DNA of 64,000 nucleotides from Polynucleobacter ibericus (GCF_018687955.1 NZ_CP061309.1:620001-684000); one strand, 5' to 3'; positions 1 to 9,256 are shown, counted from the stretch's first letter. Made by a program: numbers and translations. Notes: generated by a model from the letters alone, not told the origin.

Positions 1-327
1 GTTGATCCACAAACCCGAGCGTTATTAATTCGTGCGGATGTGGAGAATACTGATGATCTATTGCGCCCAGATATGTATGCCTCAGCATCACTCACTACAG
101 GGACGGCTGATGCAGTAGTGGTGCCTCAATCAGCGATTGTCAGAATCCGCGAGAATCGCTATGCGATTATTAAAGTAGGTCCAGAAACTTTCCGTCGCGT
201 GCCAGTCAAAGGTTATGACCTGAACAGTAAGAGTTTTGCGATTACTGAAGGTGTAGAGCAGGGCTGGCAAATATTGGCCGAAGGCGCTGTCTTGTTAAAT
301 GATCGTTTTGCTAAGCAGGAGGACTAA
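1..327 (+). CDS. RND efflux periplasmic adaptor subunit, 3' fragment
   Basis: This is the C-terminal 108 residues of a membrane-fusion (HlyD/CusB-type) protein whose start lies before the window; the frame is open from base 1. The visible part begins VDPQTRALLIRADVEN, typical of the beta-barrel domain of RND adaptors, followed by LRPDMYASASL and a membrane-proximal segment (residues about 40-105). Adaptors of this kind link an inner-membrane RND pump to an outer-membrane channel in the periplasm. It ends directly before the GTG start of the pump gene at 328, with an AGGAGG-like site inside its last codons, so the two are almost certainly co-translated. The metal- or drug-specific N-terminal part is not visible, so the substrate cannot be read from this gene. 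Confidence 0.85.
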   Translation, partial: VDPQTRALLIRADVENTDDLLRPDMYASASLTTGTADAVVVPQSAIVRIRENRYAIIKVGPETFRRVPVKGYDLNSKSFAITEGVEQGWQILAEGAVLLNDRFAKQED

Positions 328-3300
328 GTGAGCGTTTTCACCTCCTTTATTCGAGGGGTAGTTGAAAAGCGCGCGCTTGTCATTTTTGCGTCAATCGTAC
401 TGCTGGGCTTAGGCATGCTCAGTTTAAGTAAGTTACCAATTCAGCCATATCCAGGTGTAGCTCCATTAACGATTCAAGCCATCTCACAATGGCCTGGAAG
501 AAGTACTACCGAAGTTGAGCAGCAAGTCACTATTCCGGTTGAGAATGCTTTGGCTGGTATCCCGGGCTTACAAGCTTTCCGCTCCGTATCCCTGTTTGGT
601 TTATCGGTAGTCACTCTCAAATTTAACGACACTGCTGATCCTTTTAAAGCGCGTCAGACTTTTTTAGCAAACTTAGCAAATGTTGCTTTTCCATCGGGCG
701 TCACCTCAAGTATTAGCCCTGACTCAGATGCAACAGGCGAGATCATGCGTTACGAGGTGCGTTCAGACTATGCATCTTCAACTCTACTGAAGACTCTGCA
801 GAACTATGAGATCTACAAAGAGCTCAAGCAAACTCCGGGTGTAGCTGATGTATCTTCTTTCGGCGGCAAGGTACGTCAATATCAAGTCATTGTCAGCCCA
901 GAAAGCATGCAGGCCAAGGGCATCTCTGTTAATCAGTTGATTGCTGCCTTAACCAATGCAAATAGTAATACCGGTGGCGGACTATTACCGAGTGGTGAAC
1001 AGCAATTTGTGGTCCGTGGGGTAGGCCTCCTCAAGAATATTGACGATATCAAGCAGGTCGTTATTACCATCAATAATGGTGTACCGATTCATATTGGGGA
1101 TGTAGCTAGGGTGGAAATTGGTAATGCTCCACGCTTGGGTATGTTCCAGTTCAATGACAATCCAGATTCTGTAGAAGGGATTGTGTATCTACGCCGTGGT
1201 GAGAATGCTACTGAAGTTTTGGCGCGCGTTCGCAACACGGTAGACAACATTAATAAACACGTACTGCCCCCTGGTATTGAAGTAAAGCCTTTCTATGATC
1301 GTCAGGTTCTGTTGGACATTACTGTCGGTACCGTAAAACATACTTTGTTCTTCGGTATTTCTTTGGTGCTGGCAGTGCTGTTCTTCTTCTTAGGTAATAT
1401 TCGTGCGGCTGCCGTAGTAGCTGCGGTCATTCCCTTAGCACTGTGTGTTTCGTTTATTCAGATGCACTTGTGGAGTGTGCCAGCCAATCTGATCTCCTTG
1501 GGTGCTATCGACTTTGGCGTGATTGTTGACTCAGCCGTGATTTTGACGGAGAACGTCATGCGTCACCTGGAAGAGGGCGGCAAGCGCTTAAACCAAAGCA
1601 TTATTCTCGCAACGAGTGAAGTACAGCGAGCGATGATTTATTCCACGGGCATCATCATCGTCGCCTACTCACCATTGTTCTTCATGGGCGGTGTTGAGGG
1701 CATTATCTTTAAGCCAATGGCCTTTACGATGGGCTTTGCTTTGATTGCTGCAATGATTCTCAGTTTGACATTCTTGCCGGCAATGATTTCATTGGTCTTT
1801 GGTGAGAATCTACACCATAAGCCACCATCTTTTATTACCAAGATCTTGGATAGCTATAAGCCTTTGCTGAGAAGGTGGATGGATCGCCCATTAACTATTT
1901 TCTCGGTAGCAGTCTTTGTATTGGGAATTACTTTGCTCAGTATGACTCGCTTGGGTACGGCATTCTTGCCGACGCTTGAGGAGAATAATATTTGGTTGCG
2001 CGTCACTTTACCCAATACAGTTGATCTCGATTATTCAGTCAAGATTGCGAACCAATTGCGCGAAACCTTTATGGCGCAACCGGAGATTGAAAAGGTTGCA
2101 GCCCAGATTGGGCGTCCGGATGATGGTACTGACTCAACCGGTGTCTTTAACCAAGAGTATGGCTTGTATCTGAAGAGTCCTGACAAAATGCCTAGTGGGT
2201 CTTCAAAGAAAGACTTGATTGCACACTTAGAAGTTGAGCTTAATAAAATTCCAGGGGTTACCTATAGCTTCTCGCAATACATTCAAGATAACGTCAATGA
2301 GGCTTTATCAGGAGTGAAGGGTGAGAACTCCGTCAAGATTTACGGCACTGATCTTGAGGTGCTCGACCAAAAAGCACATGAAGTGATTGATCAACTCAAA
2401 AAAGTACGTGGTGTTGCTGATGAAGGTATTTTGAAAGAGTTGGGTCAACCAACCCTTAATATTCAGATTGATCGAGAGAAAGCAGCGCGTTACGGCATTA
2501 ACGTAAATGATATTCAGACGGTAGTTGCCAATGCGATTGGTGGGGCTGCGGTAACCAACTTGCTCGAAGATGAAAAAACCTTCGGCATAGCAGTGCGCTT
2601 GAATGAAGGTAGTCGCAATGACGTTGCTGACATTGGCCATTTATTGGTTGAGGCCCCTGATGGCACCAAGATTCCTCTATCGATGGTTGCTACTGTTCGT
2701 TTAACGGATGGTCCATTCTTCATCTATCGTGAAGCGGGTAAGCGTTATATCGCGATTAAATTTAGTGTCCGCAATCGTGATCTCGGTAGCGCTGTAGAAG
2801 ATGCCCAATTCTTAGTGGAAAAGAATATTACTTTGCCACCAAACTATTCCATTAGCTGGGACGGTCAGTTCAATCAAATGAAGCAAGCGCAGAAGAAGCT
2901 AATGCTGATCGTGCCATTAGCTTTGATGGGCATTTTCTTGTTGCTGGTAAGTGCGTTTGGCAACTTCCGCGATGCCTTCATTGTGATGATCAATGTACCG
3001 TTTGCTGCAATTGGTGGCGTCATTGCTCTGCACTTAGCAGGTGAGACCTTAAGTATTTCAGCATTCTTTGGATTCTTATCGCTGTTTGGTATTGCGATTC
3101 AGGATGGCGTGATTCTCATTTCCTTTATTAATAAGACGGCTGCCACTGAGCATGGGCAGATGAAAGACATCATGGTTGAGGGTGCATCCTTGAGGGTACG
3201 TCCGGTATTAATGACTGCAGCCCTCTCTGGCTTGGGTCTCCTGCCAGCAGCCTTATCGCATTCGATTGGTTCTGAGGCGCAACGTCCATTAGCCTTGGTG

Positions 3301-3405
3301 ATTGTGGGTGGCATGGTAACTACTACTATTTTGACTCTCTTAGTGTTACCTGTCATTTATGGTTGGTTTAGAGCCCGTGCTTTAACTCCAGCCAGTAATA
3401 TATAA
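328..3405 (+). CDS. Heavy-metal-type RND efflux pump (CzcA/CusA family)
   Basis: A 1025-residue inner-membrane proton-driven transporter. It has the usual RND plan: TM1 near residues 12-35, a large periplasmic loop, TMs 2-6 at about 335-490, a second periplasmic loop and TMs 8-12 at about 855-1015. The TM4 segment [20 protein letters not shown] has the single-Asp pattern of the heavy-metal (HME) subfamily rather than the paired Asp of multidrug pumps. The GTG start is supported by the AGGAGG site in the preceding adaptor gene. Length fits CzcA/CusA proteins (about 1030-1060). The cation exported cannot be assigned from sequence alone, and TM4 Ser/Val variants at the metal site leave room for another substrate. 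surE follows 31 bases downstream and may be read through, as no clear terminator is seen between them. Confidence 0.88.
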   Translation: MSVFTSFIRGVVEKRALVIFASIVLLGLGMLSLSKLPIQPYPGVAPLTIQAISQWPGRSTTEVEQQVTIPVENALAGIPGLQAFRSVSLFGLSVVTLKFNDTADPFKARQTFLANLANVAFPSGVTSSISPDSDATGEIMRYEVRSDYASSTLLKTLQNYEIYKELKQTPGVADVSSFGGKVRQYQVIVSPESMQAKGISVNQLIAALTNANSNTGGGLLPSGEQQFVVRGVGLLKNIDDIKQVVITINNGVPIHIGDVARVEIGNAPRLGMFQFNDNPDSVEGIVYLRRGENATEVLARVRNTVDNINKHVLPPGIEVKPFYDRQVLLDITVGTVKHTLFFGISLVLAVLFFFLGNIRAAAVVAAVIPLALCVSFIQMHLWSVPANLISLGAIDFGVIVDSAVILTENVMRHLEEGGKRLNQSIILATSEVQRAMIYSTGIIIVAYSPLFFMGGVEGIIFKPMAFTMGFALIAAMILSLTFLPAMISLVFGENLHHKPPSFITKILDSYKPLLRRWMDRPLTIFSVAVFVLGITLLSMTRLGTAFLPTLEENNIWLRVTLPNTVDLDYSVKIANQLRETFMAQPEIEKVAAQIGRPDDGTDSTGVFNQEYGLYLKSPDKMPSGSSKKDLIAHLEVELNKIPGVTYSFSQYIQDNVNEALSGVKGENSVKIYGTDLEVLDQKAHEVIDQLKKVRGVADEGILKELGQPTLNIQIDREKAARYGINVNDIQTVVANAIGGAAVTNLLEDEKTFGIAVRLNEGSRNDVADIGHLLVEAPDGTKIPLSMVATVRLTDGPFFIYREAGKRYIAIKFSVRNRDLGSAVEDAQFLVEKNITLPPNYSISWDGQFNQMKQAQKKLMLIVPLALMGIFLLLVSAFGNFRDAFIVMINVPFAAIGGVIALHLAGETLSISAFFGFLSLFGIAIQDGVILISFINKTAATEHGQMKDIMVEGASLRVRPVLMTAALSGLGLLPAALSHSIGSEAQRPLALVIVGGMVTTTILTLLVLPVIYGWFRARALTPASNI

Positions 3406-3436
3406 ACATCTAGCAAAAAGAAAGAACTACATAGTC

Positions 3437-4231
3437 ATGAGTAATCGTCAACCCCACATTCTGATTTCTAATGATGACGGCTATTTAGCTCCCGGCTTAT
3501 TGGCTTTGGTGAATGCAGTGCGTCCTTTGGGCCGGATTACCGTAATCGCTCCTGAGCAAAACCACAGCGGCGCCTCCAATTCTTTAACGCTTTCTAGACC
3601 ACTCTCGATTCATCGAGTTGCTGGTGGAGAGCGAGATGGCTTTTTCTTTATCAACGGCACTCCTACGGATTGTGTGCACGTAGCCATGACTGGATTCTTG
3701 GATGAGAAACCTGATCTCGTGATTTCTGGGATCAATCAAGGTGAGAACATGGGTGAAGATACGCTTTACTCTGGTACTGTTGCTGCTGCTGTAGAGGGCG
3801 TCATGTTTGGAGTGCCCGGTATTGCATTCTCGCAAATAGATCGTGGCTGGAATCGGATTGAAGATGCTGCAAAAGCCGCGCATGATGTGGTTGCGCAGAT
3901 GCTGGTTTCTGCATTAAGCAAAAACCATGCTGATGGCGTAGCAACACTACTCAACGTGAACATCCCAAATCGTCCTTATGCAGATCTCTATCGCTGGCGT
4001 GTTACTCGCCTCGGCAATCGTCATCATTCACAGCCTGTAGTAGTTCAAGACAGCCCTCGCGGCGAAAAGATTTATTGGATTGGTGCTGCTGGTGATGTTA
4101 AGGAAGGCTCTGAGGGTACAGATTTTCATGCTATCGCTGAAGGCTGTATCTCGATCACTCCAATGCAATTGGATTTGACGCACCATGCTCGTTTAGCTGC
4201 AATGCGTGCGAATGGATGGGATCGCGGTTGA
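3437..4231 (+). CDS. surE: 5'/3'-nucleotidase SurE
   Basis: SurE is a cytoplasmic metal-dependent phosphatase that hydrolyses nucleoside 5'- and 3'-monophosphates and is tied to survival in stationary phase. The 264 residues open with [14 protein letters not shown], whose Asn-Asp-Asp cluster binds the divalent metal, and include the conserved [15 protein letters not shown] and [20 protein letters not shown] segments. Length matches the family (about 250-265). The ATG at 3437 follows an AAGAAAG purine stretch. The gene overlaps the start of pcm, the classic surE-pcm pairing. Confidence 0.96.
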   Translation: MSNRQPHILISNDDGYLAPGLLALVNAVRPLGRITVIAPEQNHSGASNSLTLSRPLSIHRVAGGERDGFFFINGTPTDCVHVAMTGFLDEKPDLVISGINQGENMGEDTLYSGTVAAAVEGVMFGVPGIAFSQIDRGWNRIEDAAKAAHDVVAQMLVSALSKNHADGVATLLNVNIPNRPYADLYRWRVTRLGNRHHSQPVVVQDSPRGEKIYWIGAAGDVKEGSEGTDFHAIAEGCISITPMQLDLTHHARLAAMRANGWDRG

Positions 4232-4884
4232 AGGCGCCCACCGAACGTTTTGCTGCCTATCGACAGGCTCTAGCTGCAAAAGTGCATGCGGGGGGTGTTA
4301 AGCACGGCAAAACACTTGAGGCTATTGCCACTGTGCCACGCCATGCATTTATGGATGCAGGCTTGCATGCGCAAGCTTATGAAGATACGGCGCTACCTAT
4401 AGGTCATGAGCAAACGATTTCCAAGCCATCGGTAGTAGCGCGCATGATTGAGTTGCTCCATAAGCCTAAACATAAGCTTGGCAAAGTATTAGAGATTGGC
4501 ACTGGTTGTGGTTATCAAGCAGCAGTTCTCAGTTTGTTAGCAGAAGAGGTGTATTCAATCGAACGTATTCGTCCGCTGCATGACATGGCAAGAGCAAAGC
4601 TGCGCCCATTTCGCATTAATAATCTGCGCCTGATTTATGGCGATGGTATTTTGGGTTTACCTCAAGCAGCACCATTTGACGGCATTATTTTGGCGGCCGC
4701 AGGCTTGGGTATTCCGGATGCTTTACTTGATCAATTGGCGATCGGTGGGCGTTTGGTAGCTCCAGTTGCCAAAAATGACAAAGAGCAGCAGTTGGTCATG
4801 GTGGAGAGAATGAGCTCCCAGCGCTACCAAAGAACTGTGCTGGACGGGGTCTTTTTTGTCCCCTTACAATCAGGGGTAGTATGA
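4216..4884 (+). CDS. pcm: Protein-L-isoaspartate O-methyltransferase
   Basis: Pcm uses S-adenosylmethionine to methylate isoaspartyl residues in damaged proteins, the first step of their repair. The 222 residues contain the SAM-binding motif [16 protein letters not shown] (about residues 92-107) and the substrate-side motif [19 protein letters not shown] (about 60-78). The ATG at 4216 gives a 16-base overlap with surE. A TTG at 4228 would give a 4-base overlap, and neither start has a strong ribosome-binding site, so the exact start is uncertain by four codons. Cotranscription with surE and nlpD is expected from the spacing. Confidence 0.94.
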   Translation: MGSRLKAPTERFAAYRQALAAKVHAGGVKHGKTLEAIATVPRHAFMDAGLHAQAYEDTALPIGHEQTISKPSVVARMIELLHKPKHKLGKVLEIGTGCGYQAAVLSLLAEEVYSIERIRPLHDMARAKLRPFRINNLRLIYGDGILGLPQAAPFDGIILAAAGLGIPDALLDQLAIGGRLVAPVAKNDKEQQLVMVERMSSQRYQRTVLDGVFFVPLQSGVV

Positions 4885-4921
4885 GATCCATGATGAATTC
4901 ACTAATTCAGAACCTAATTTA

Positions 4922-5686
4922 ATGTCACACACTTTATCCAAACGTTTCCTCATTGCATTTATATCCGCATCTTTGATGATGTTGGTGGGATGTTCTACAC
5001 TGCGTACTAAGCCTGCTGGCGTGACGGATAGAAGCGGTAGCAGCTCTGTTGAGGCAACGCCACCTGGCTACTACCGAGTTAAAAAAGGGGATACCTTGGC
5101 TCGTATAGCTTTAGATAATGGCCAAGCTCCGCGCGATGTAGTGCAATGGAATAAGGCAGTCAATCCTAGCTTTAATCCGAATGTGATTGAGGTGGGTGAC
5201 TTGATCGTGATTAAGGCTCCAGCAGGCTCTAAGTCTGCACGCGTGGTCGAGAAAAAGTCGGCAGCAGAAAAATCTGATACACCAGTATCAACTCCTGAGC
5301 CAGCAAAAGCAGAAGTCGTAGCTGAGCCGGGCATTCGTTTATCTTGGCCAGCAAAAGGTAAGGTCGTCGCTGAATTTAGTGAGACCAATAAGGGAATCGA
5401 TATTGCCGGTAAGGTTGGCGAGCCGGTACTTGCGGCATCTGATGGCAAAGTGGTTTATGCCGGCAATAGTTTGCGCGGTTATGGCAATTTAGTTATTGTT
5501 AAGCACGACAATACTTATCTCACTGCTTATGCCCATAACAGCAAGCTCTTGGTTAAAGAAGGTGATGCTGTGCGTAAGGGGCAGCGTATTGCCGAGATGG
5601 GTGATACAGATGCCAATGCAATCAAGTTGCACTTTGAGCTCCGTGTAAATGGCAAGCCAGTGAATCCAACGCCGTATTTGCAGTGA
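4922..5686 (+). CDS. nlpD: NlpD-like lipoprotein, LysM plus degenerate M23 domain
   Basis: A 254-residue envelope lipoprotein. A signal peptide ends in a lipobox (LVGC, Cys at about residue 24). It is followed by a LysM peptidoglycan-binding domain (YYRVKKGDTLARIALDNG, about 50-95), an Ala/Lys/Pro linker, and a C-terminal M23/lysostaphin-like domain (about 140-250). The zinc ligands of active M23 enzymes are not kept: the first His position reads KGIDIA and the last motif is LHFEL instead of HxH. This matches NlpD, which activates amidases for septal cell-wall splitting rather than cutting peptidoglycan itself. In many proteobacteria rpoS follows nlpD; here a nuclease gene follows 17 bases later. 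Confidence 0.9.
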   Translation: MSHTLSKRFLIAFISASLMMLVGCSTLRTKPAGVTDRSGSSSVEATPPGYYRVKKGDTLARIALDNGQAPRDVVQWNKAVNPSFNPNVIEVGDLIVIKAPAGSKSARVVEKKSAAEKSDTPVSTPEPAKAEVVAEPGIRLSWPAKGKVVAEFSETNKGIDIAGKVGEPVLAASDGKVVYAGNSLRGYGNLVIVKHDNTYLTAYAHNSKLLVKEGDAVRKGQRIAEMGDTDANAIKLHFELRVNGKPVNPTPYLQ

Positions 5687-5703
5687 TGTTGCAGTAAATA
5701 CGC

Positions 5704-6525
5704 ATGGCCACTGTTCTTGTTTTTGACATTGAAACGATTCCTGACGTAGCGGGTCTGCGTCGTTTGGAAGATTTTCCGGAGTCAATGAGTGATTCTGAAG
5801 TAGCTGCTAAAGCCATGGCTGATCGTGCTGCTAAAACGGGTAGTGAATTTCTACCCCTATTTCTGCAAAAGATTGTGGCTATCTCCTGCGTGATTCGGAG
5901 AACGACTAAAGAAGGTTTGCCACAAATTAAAGTCGGCACACTTGGAACTCCACAAGATGATGAGAAGGTGTTGATCCAAGCCTTCTTTGATCTAGTAGAA
6001 AAATACACTCCTCAATTGGTGTCATGGAACGGTAGCGGTTTTGACTTGCCGGTTCTACACTATCGAGCTTTAGCAAATCATGTGCAAGCTCCACGTTATT
6101 GGGAGATGGGTGAGAGCCAGGATTCTGATAGCCGAGAATTTAAATGGAACAACTACATCAGTCGTTATCACATGCGTCATCTCGATATTATGGATTTGCT
6201 GGCTAAATTTAATGGCCGTGCAAATGCGCCCCTGGATGGCTTAGCTAAGCTCTGCGGCTTTCCCGGAAAAATGGGGATGGATGGTAGCCAAGTATGGCCG
6301 GCTTATCAGGATGGCAAGATTAATGACATCCGCCGTTATTGCGAGACTGATGTTGTCAATACGTATCTCATGTACTGTCGCTTTCAGTTGTTGCGCGGCG
6401 GCTTTTCTCATGACGAATATCAAGAAGAAATTGATTATGTAAAAGCCTATCTCGAAAAAGAGGCTAAAGAACCCAACGGTGGTCAGTGGCAAGAATATCT
6501 CCAAGGTTTTGCACCGGATGCGTAG
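5704..6525 (+). CDS. Predicted 3'-5' exonuclease, PolB-exonuclease-like
   Basis: A 273-residue protein of the family of stand-alone 3'-5' exonucleases related to the proofreading domain of family B DNA polymerases. The first DEDD-type metal motif is at the extreme N-terminus (VFDIETIPD, residues 6-14). The second is SWNGSGFDLPVLHYRAL (about 103-119, Asp after Phe), and the third lies in RRYCETDVVNTYLMYCR (about 211-227). Members act on single-stranded DNA or RNA ends; the biological substrate here is unknown. It overlaps the start of rlmD by 8 bases, so the two are probably co-translated, which is compatible with a nucleic-acid maintenance role. Confidence 0.82.
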   Translation: MATVLVFDIETIPDVAGLRRLEDFPESMSDSEVAAKAMADRAAKTGSEFLPLFLQKIVAISCVIRRTTKEGLPQIKVGTLGTPQDDEKVLIQAFFDLVEKYTPQLVSWNGSGFDLPVLHYRALANHVQAPRYWEMGESQDSDSREFKWNNYISRYHMRHLDIMDLLAKFNGRANAPLDGLAKLCGFPGKMGMDGSQVWPAYQDGKINDIRRYCETDVVNTYLMYCRFQLLRGGFSHDEYQEEIDYVKAYLEKEAKEPNGGQWQEYLQGFAPDA

Positions 6526-7945
6526 AGGCGATAAGCCAGTCAATATTGAAGTGACTGAGCCAATTAAAGTGGAGGCACTCGATTTAGATGCCCAGGGAAT
6601 TGCGCGTCTCATTCCCAATGAGGAAGAGACTGCCCAGGGCCAGAGCGGCAAGGTGATTTTCATTAAAGGTGCATTGCCAACCGAGCTGGTGACTTACACC
6701 ATCACCAGTGAGAAGGCCCGCTTCAGTAAGGCCAAAGTACGTAATATCCTCAAGCCTGCGGTATTTAGGGCTGAGCCCAAATGTAAAGCCTTTGGCGTAT
6801 GTGGCGGTTGCACTATGCAGCATTTAGACATACGTGCTCAAGTAGCAATGAAGCAGCGCGTACTGGAAGATGACTTACAACATATCGCTAAAGTAAAACC
6901 AGAAGAGATCTTACGTCCAATGGGCGGCCCTACCTGGGAATATCGTCATCGTGCCCGTTTAAGTGCAGTTAACCGCTCCATTAAAAAAGGCACGGTACTG
7001 ATAGGCTTTCATGAAGGCAAGAGTGGTTATGTAGCAGATATGTTGGCGTGCGAGATTTTACCTAAGCATGTATCTGATTTATTGCCAGAGATGCGAAAGT
7101 TAGTCATGGGTTTGTCCATTGTGGATCGTATGCCCCAGATTGAAATTGCGGTTGGCGAGCCAGAGGATGCGCTATCGGATGACCCTAAAAAATCGAAGCC
7201 AGTAACCGCTTTGGTGTTTCGTAATTTGAAGCCTTTAACGGCGGAAGATGAGCAGCTACTGCGAGCCTTTGCTGATCAGCATCAGGTCTGGATTTGGCTC
7301 CAACCTAAGGGCATTGAGACGGTAGCCCCTTTTTATCCAGAGACGGGCAAGCTTTGTTACCGCCTGCCTGAGTTTGAAATCGAAATGCCATTCAAACCTG
7401 CAGACTTCACCCAGGTGAATCACATGATGAATCGCGCATTGGTGAGTAGGGCGATTCGGTTGCTAGAAGTAAAACCTACGGATCGAGTGCTTGATTTATT
7501 TTGCGGCATTGGAAATTTCACATTACCTCTTGCCAGAAAAGCAAAAGCAGTTTTGGGTATTGAAGGTCTCGAGAGTTTGACGACACGTGCAAAAGCAAAC
7601 GCAGAACATAATGGACTCGTTGATAAAGTCAGCTTTATGCAAAGCGATTTATTTTTAGTCACTACAGAGACAATTGCTTCGTGGGGTAAAGCAGAGCGTT
7701 GGCTAATGGATCCGCCGCGTGAAGGCGCAATGGAGATTTGTAAGGCGCTTGCTGATCTGCATACAGGGCAAAGTGAATTGTTGCCAGAGCGCATTGTGTA
7801 TGTCTCCTGTAATCCCAAAACTTTAGCCAGGGATGTCGAGATCTTGTGCCATCAGGCAGGCTACCGATTGAGTAGTGCGGGGATTATTAATATGTTCCCG
7901 CATACCTCCCACGTGGAGTCTATGACCGTTTTTGACCGTAACTAA
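6518..7945 (+). CDS. rlmD: 23S rRNA (uracil-1939-C5)-methyltransferase RlmD
   Basis: RlmD (RumA) methylates U1939 of 23S rRNA using SAM. The protein has an N-terminal TRAM RNA-binding domain (about residues 5-70), an iron-sulfur cluster motif CKAFGVCGGC (about 88-97), and a C-terminal SAM domain with LDLFCGIGNFTLPLA, the DPPREGA motif and the catalytic-Cys motif YVSCNPKTLARD. The ATG at 6518 is chosen over the in-frame GTG at 6479. It places MRRGDK just before the TRAM domain and gives an 8-base overlap with the upstream stop, whereas the GTG would add 13 residues buried in the previous gene. About 475 residues, slightly longer than E. coli RlmD (433). Confidence 0.93.
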   Translation: MRRGDKPVNIEVTEPIKVEALDLDAQGIARLIPNEEETAQGQSGKVIFIKGALPTELVTYTITSEKARFSKAKVRNILKPAVFRAEPKCKAFGVCGGCTMQHLDIRAQVAMKQRVLEDDLQHIAKVKPEEILRPMGGPTWEYRHRARLSAVNRSIKKGTVLIGFHEGKSGYVADMLACEILPKHVSDLLPEMRKLVMGLSIVDRMPQIEIAVGEPEDALSDDPKKSKPVTALVFRNLKPLTAEDEQLLRAFADQHQVWIWLQPKGIETVAPFYPETGKLCYRLPEFEIEMPFKPADFTQVNHMMNRALVSRAIRLLEVKPTDRVLDLFCGIGNFTLPLARKAKAVLGIEGLESLTTRAKANAEHNGLVDKVSFMQSDLFLVTTETIASWGKAERWLMDPPREGAMEICKALADLHTGQSELLPERIVYVSCNPKTLARDVEILCHQAGYRLSSAGIINMFPHTSHVESMTVFDRN

Positions 7946-8113
7946 GGTCTAAAACTTGGATTTGGCAGTATTTCTATTGGGTTCTGCCCCAAAGTTGTGC
8001 GCATAGCTTATTTGCAGTGCAGCTTTAGTAAACCGCCATTTCAGCGCAGAGTAGATTGAGTTTATGCAGAGAGCATTACTGCCAAACCGGTAATTTACTG
8101 TTGGGAGTTCCTC
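7946..8113. other. Intergenic leader between rlmD and a small ORF
   Basis: No protein gene is visible. The stretch contains a perfect 10-base inverted repeat, TTTGGCAGTA at 7961-7970 and TACTGCCAAA at 8077-8086, which could close a long-range RNA stem. It also contains a small TTGGG/CCCAA hairpin near 7977-7994. No convincing -35/-10 pair was found. It may be the 5' leader of the small ORF at 8114 or part of an undetected RNA. Confidence 0.4.
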
Positions 8114-8194
8114 ATGAAAGCCTCAGATAGTTTTGCCCTCATATTGATATTGATGGCCTTATCTTATGCGGTCAGCATGTTTGTAGCAGTCTAG
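8114..8194 (+). CDS. Candidate 26-residue single-pass membrane peptide
   Basis: A short reading frame, ATG to TAG, encoding 26 residues. Residues 7-26 (FALILILMALSYAVSMFVAV) are almost wholly hydrophobic, preceded by the polar start MKASDS. A GGGAG ribosome-binding site (8103-8107) sits 6 bases before the ATG, and a strong hairpin terminator follows at 8231-8255. These support a real small membrane protein with its own transcription unit, comparable in size to CydX- or KdpF-type subunits, but no family was recognised. Its function is unknown, and it could be a chance frame. Confidence 0.45.
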   Translation: MKASDSFALILILMALSYAVSMFVAV

Positions 8195-8230
8195 TTGCCT
8201 GCAAGCAAGAAGCAGTTCATTAGCGACAAA

Positions 8231-8255
8231 GAAAAAGGCGCCCGCAGGCGCCTTT
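8231..8255 (-). terminator. Intrinsic terminator (mainly minus strand)
   Basis: Perfect 9-bp stem AAAGGCGCC / GGCGCCTTT with a CGCA loop. Read on the minus strand it is followed by a U-run (complement of GAAAAA), so it terminates the Bax-inhibitor-like gene that ends at 8294. On the plus strand the trailing TTTA is short, but it could still stop transcripts of the small ORF. Confidence 0.8.
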
Positions 8256-8262
8256 AGAGAAC

Positions 8263-8284
8263 ATCACACTTTATAAAGTGTGAT
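8263..8284. repeat. Perfect 22-base palindrome beside the terminator
   Basis: Ten bases, ATCACACTTT, are exactly repeated in inverse orientation (AAAGTGTGAT) around a central AT. It lies 9 bases after the end of the minus-strand gene at 8294 and just before the GC-rich terminator. It may be an extra stem protecting the mRNA end, a plus-strand terminator, or a protein-binding site. Confidence 0.6.
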
Positions 8285-8293
8285 TTGCTTCCC

Positions 8294-8995
8294 TTAGTCT
8301 CTATTACCGCCAACAATACCCAAGAGGGCAAGCAGGTTGGTGAAGACGTTATAAACATCAAGGTAGATAGCTAAAGTAGCCATGATGTAGTTGGTCTCGC
8401 CACCATTGATAACGCGTTGCACGTCAACCAAGATGAAGGCAGAGAAGATTGCAATAGCAAGAACCATCACAGTCAACATCAAGGCAGGTAACTGTAGCCA
8501 AATGTTTGCCAATGAAGCAACGATCAAGAGCAATACACCAACCATCAACCATTTGCCCATACCGGCAAAATCACTTTTGCTTACAGTAGCGATCGTTGCC
8601 ATAGTGGCGAAGATCGCAGCAGTTCCGCCGAAGGACAGCATGATCAGGGTTGCGCCATTGCTATAGCTGTTAAGCGTGTAGCCGACTAGGCGAGACATCA
8701 TGATGCCCATAAAGAAGGTAAAGCCTAGGAGTAGGAGAACGCCCACACCAGTGTCTTTGTTCTTTTCGATTGCCCAGAAGAAACCAAAGGCAACTGCCAT
8801 GAACACAATGAAACCAATAAATGGACTGCCAGAAAATAGATCTAGGCCCATTGCAACGCCAAGCCAAGCGCCAATGACAGTGGGCACCATGGATAGCGCT
8901 AGCAGAGCATAGGTATTGCGCAGTACGCGGTTGCGTATTTGGACGGTACTAATTGAGCCGGTTTGGCCAAAGCCGTAAGAGTTCAGATCACTCAT
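8294..8995 (-). CDS. Bax inhibitor-1 family integral membrane protein
   Basis: About 233 residues with seven hydrophobic segments covering nearly the whole protein after a short polar N-terminus (MSDLNSYGFGQTGS). It belongs to the BI-1/YccA/YbhL (UPF0005) family, whose bacterial members are inner-membrane proteins acting as pH-sensitive calcium leak channels or as modulators of FtsH proteolysis. The C-terminal IYLDVYNVFTNLLALLGI fits the family signature. The start at 8995 is chosen because AAGGAG lies 6 bases upstream; an in-frame codon at 9034 has no such site. It is transcribed away from ndk. Confidence 0.88.
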   Translation of the reverse strand: MSDLNSYGFGQTGSISTVQIRNRVLRNTYALLALSMVPTVIGAWLGVAMGLDLFSGSPFIGFIVFMAVAFGFFWAIEKNKDTGVGVLLLLGFTFFMGIMMSRLVGYTLNSYSNGATLIMLSFGGTAAIFATMATIATVSKSDFAGMGKWLMVGVLLLIVASLANIWLQLPALMLTVMVLAIAIFSAFILVDVQRVINGGETNYIMATLAIYLDVYNVFTNLLALLGIVGGNRD

Positions 8996-9052
8996 ATTGA
9001 CTCCTTCTTTTTCATAGTTATTACATGAGCCCACGAAGGGCTGTTGTCAGTA

Positions 9053-9079
9053 AGTATAGACAAAACCCTCTAATTTCAA
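9053..9079 (-). promoter_or_regulatory. Possible promoter of the BI-1-like gene
   Basis: On the minus strand TTGAAA (9074-9079) is followed after 15 bases by TATACT (9053-9058). The -10 is close to consensus, but the spacing is two bases shorter than ideal. It would start transcription about 50 bases before the ATG at 8995. In the leader an AGCCC / GGGCT hairpin lies near 9028-9041. Confidence 0.4.
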
Positions 9080-9111
9080 GCCCCTAGATAAAAGTCTTAC
9101 AAATAAAGGGC

Positions 9112-9151
9112 TTATGCCCTGTAAATTCAAGGGCTTAGCCCTACAGGCATA
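9112..9151. repeat. Nested inverted repeat upstream of ndk
   Basis: TTATGCCCTGTA (9112-9123) and TACAGGCATA (9142-9151) are nearly complementary arms with one base missing. Between them AGGGCT and AGCCCT form a smaller palindrome. The element lies about 25 bases before the ndk -10 box, so it could be an operator or an RNA stem on the opposite strand. Confidence 0.5.
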
Positions 9152-9174
9152 GGGGTAAATACGGTCAAGCAATG

Positions 9175-9180
9175 TATAAT
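9175..9180 (+). promoter_or_regulatory. Possible -10 box of the ndk promoter
   Basis: A perfect TATAAT at 9175-9180 lies 76 bases before the ndk ATG. At the proper distance upstream the sequence is AGGGGTAA, with no recognisable -35. If used, the promoter probably depends on an activator or other contacts, or the match is chance. Confidence 0.35.
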
Positions 9181-9256
9181 TCGGGGGTCGCTGAGCTTGG
9201 GGGCTTATTTAACGCCGGCTTGGCAAATATCTTTGAAATCACTATTGGAGTCTTGA

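Noticed and set aside
5071-6008. Long open frames antisense to nlpD and the exonuclease gene
   Set aside because: They mirror the coding frames of real genes on the other strand, have no ribosome-binding sites and no recognisable domains.
8995-9034. Upstream start for the BI-1-like protein
   Set aside because: The added 13 residues overlap the AAGGAG site that serves the ATG at 8995.
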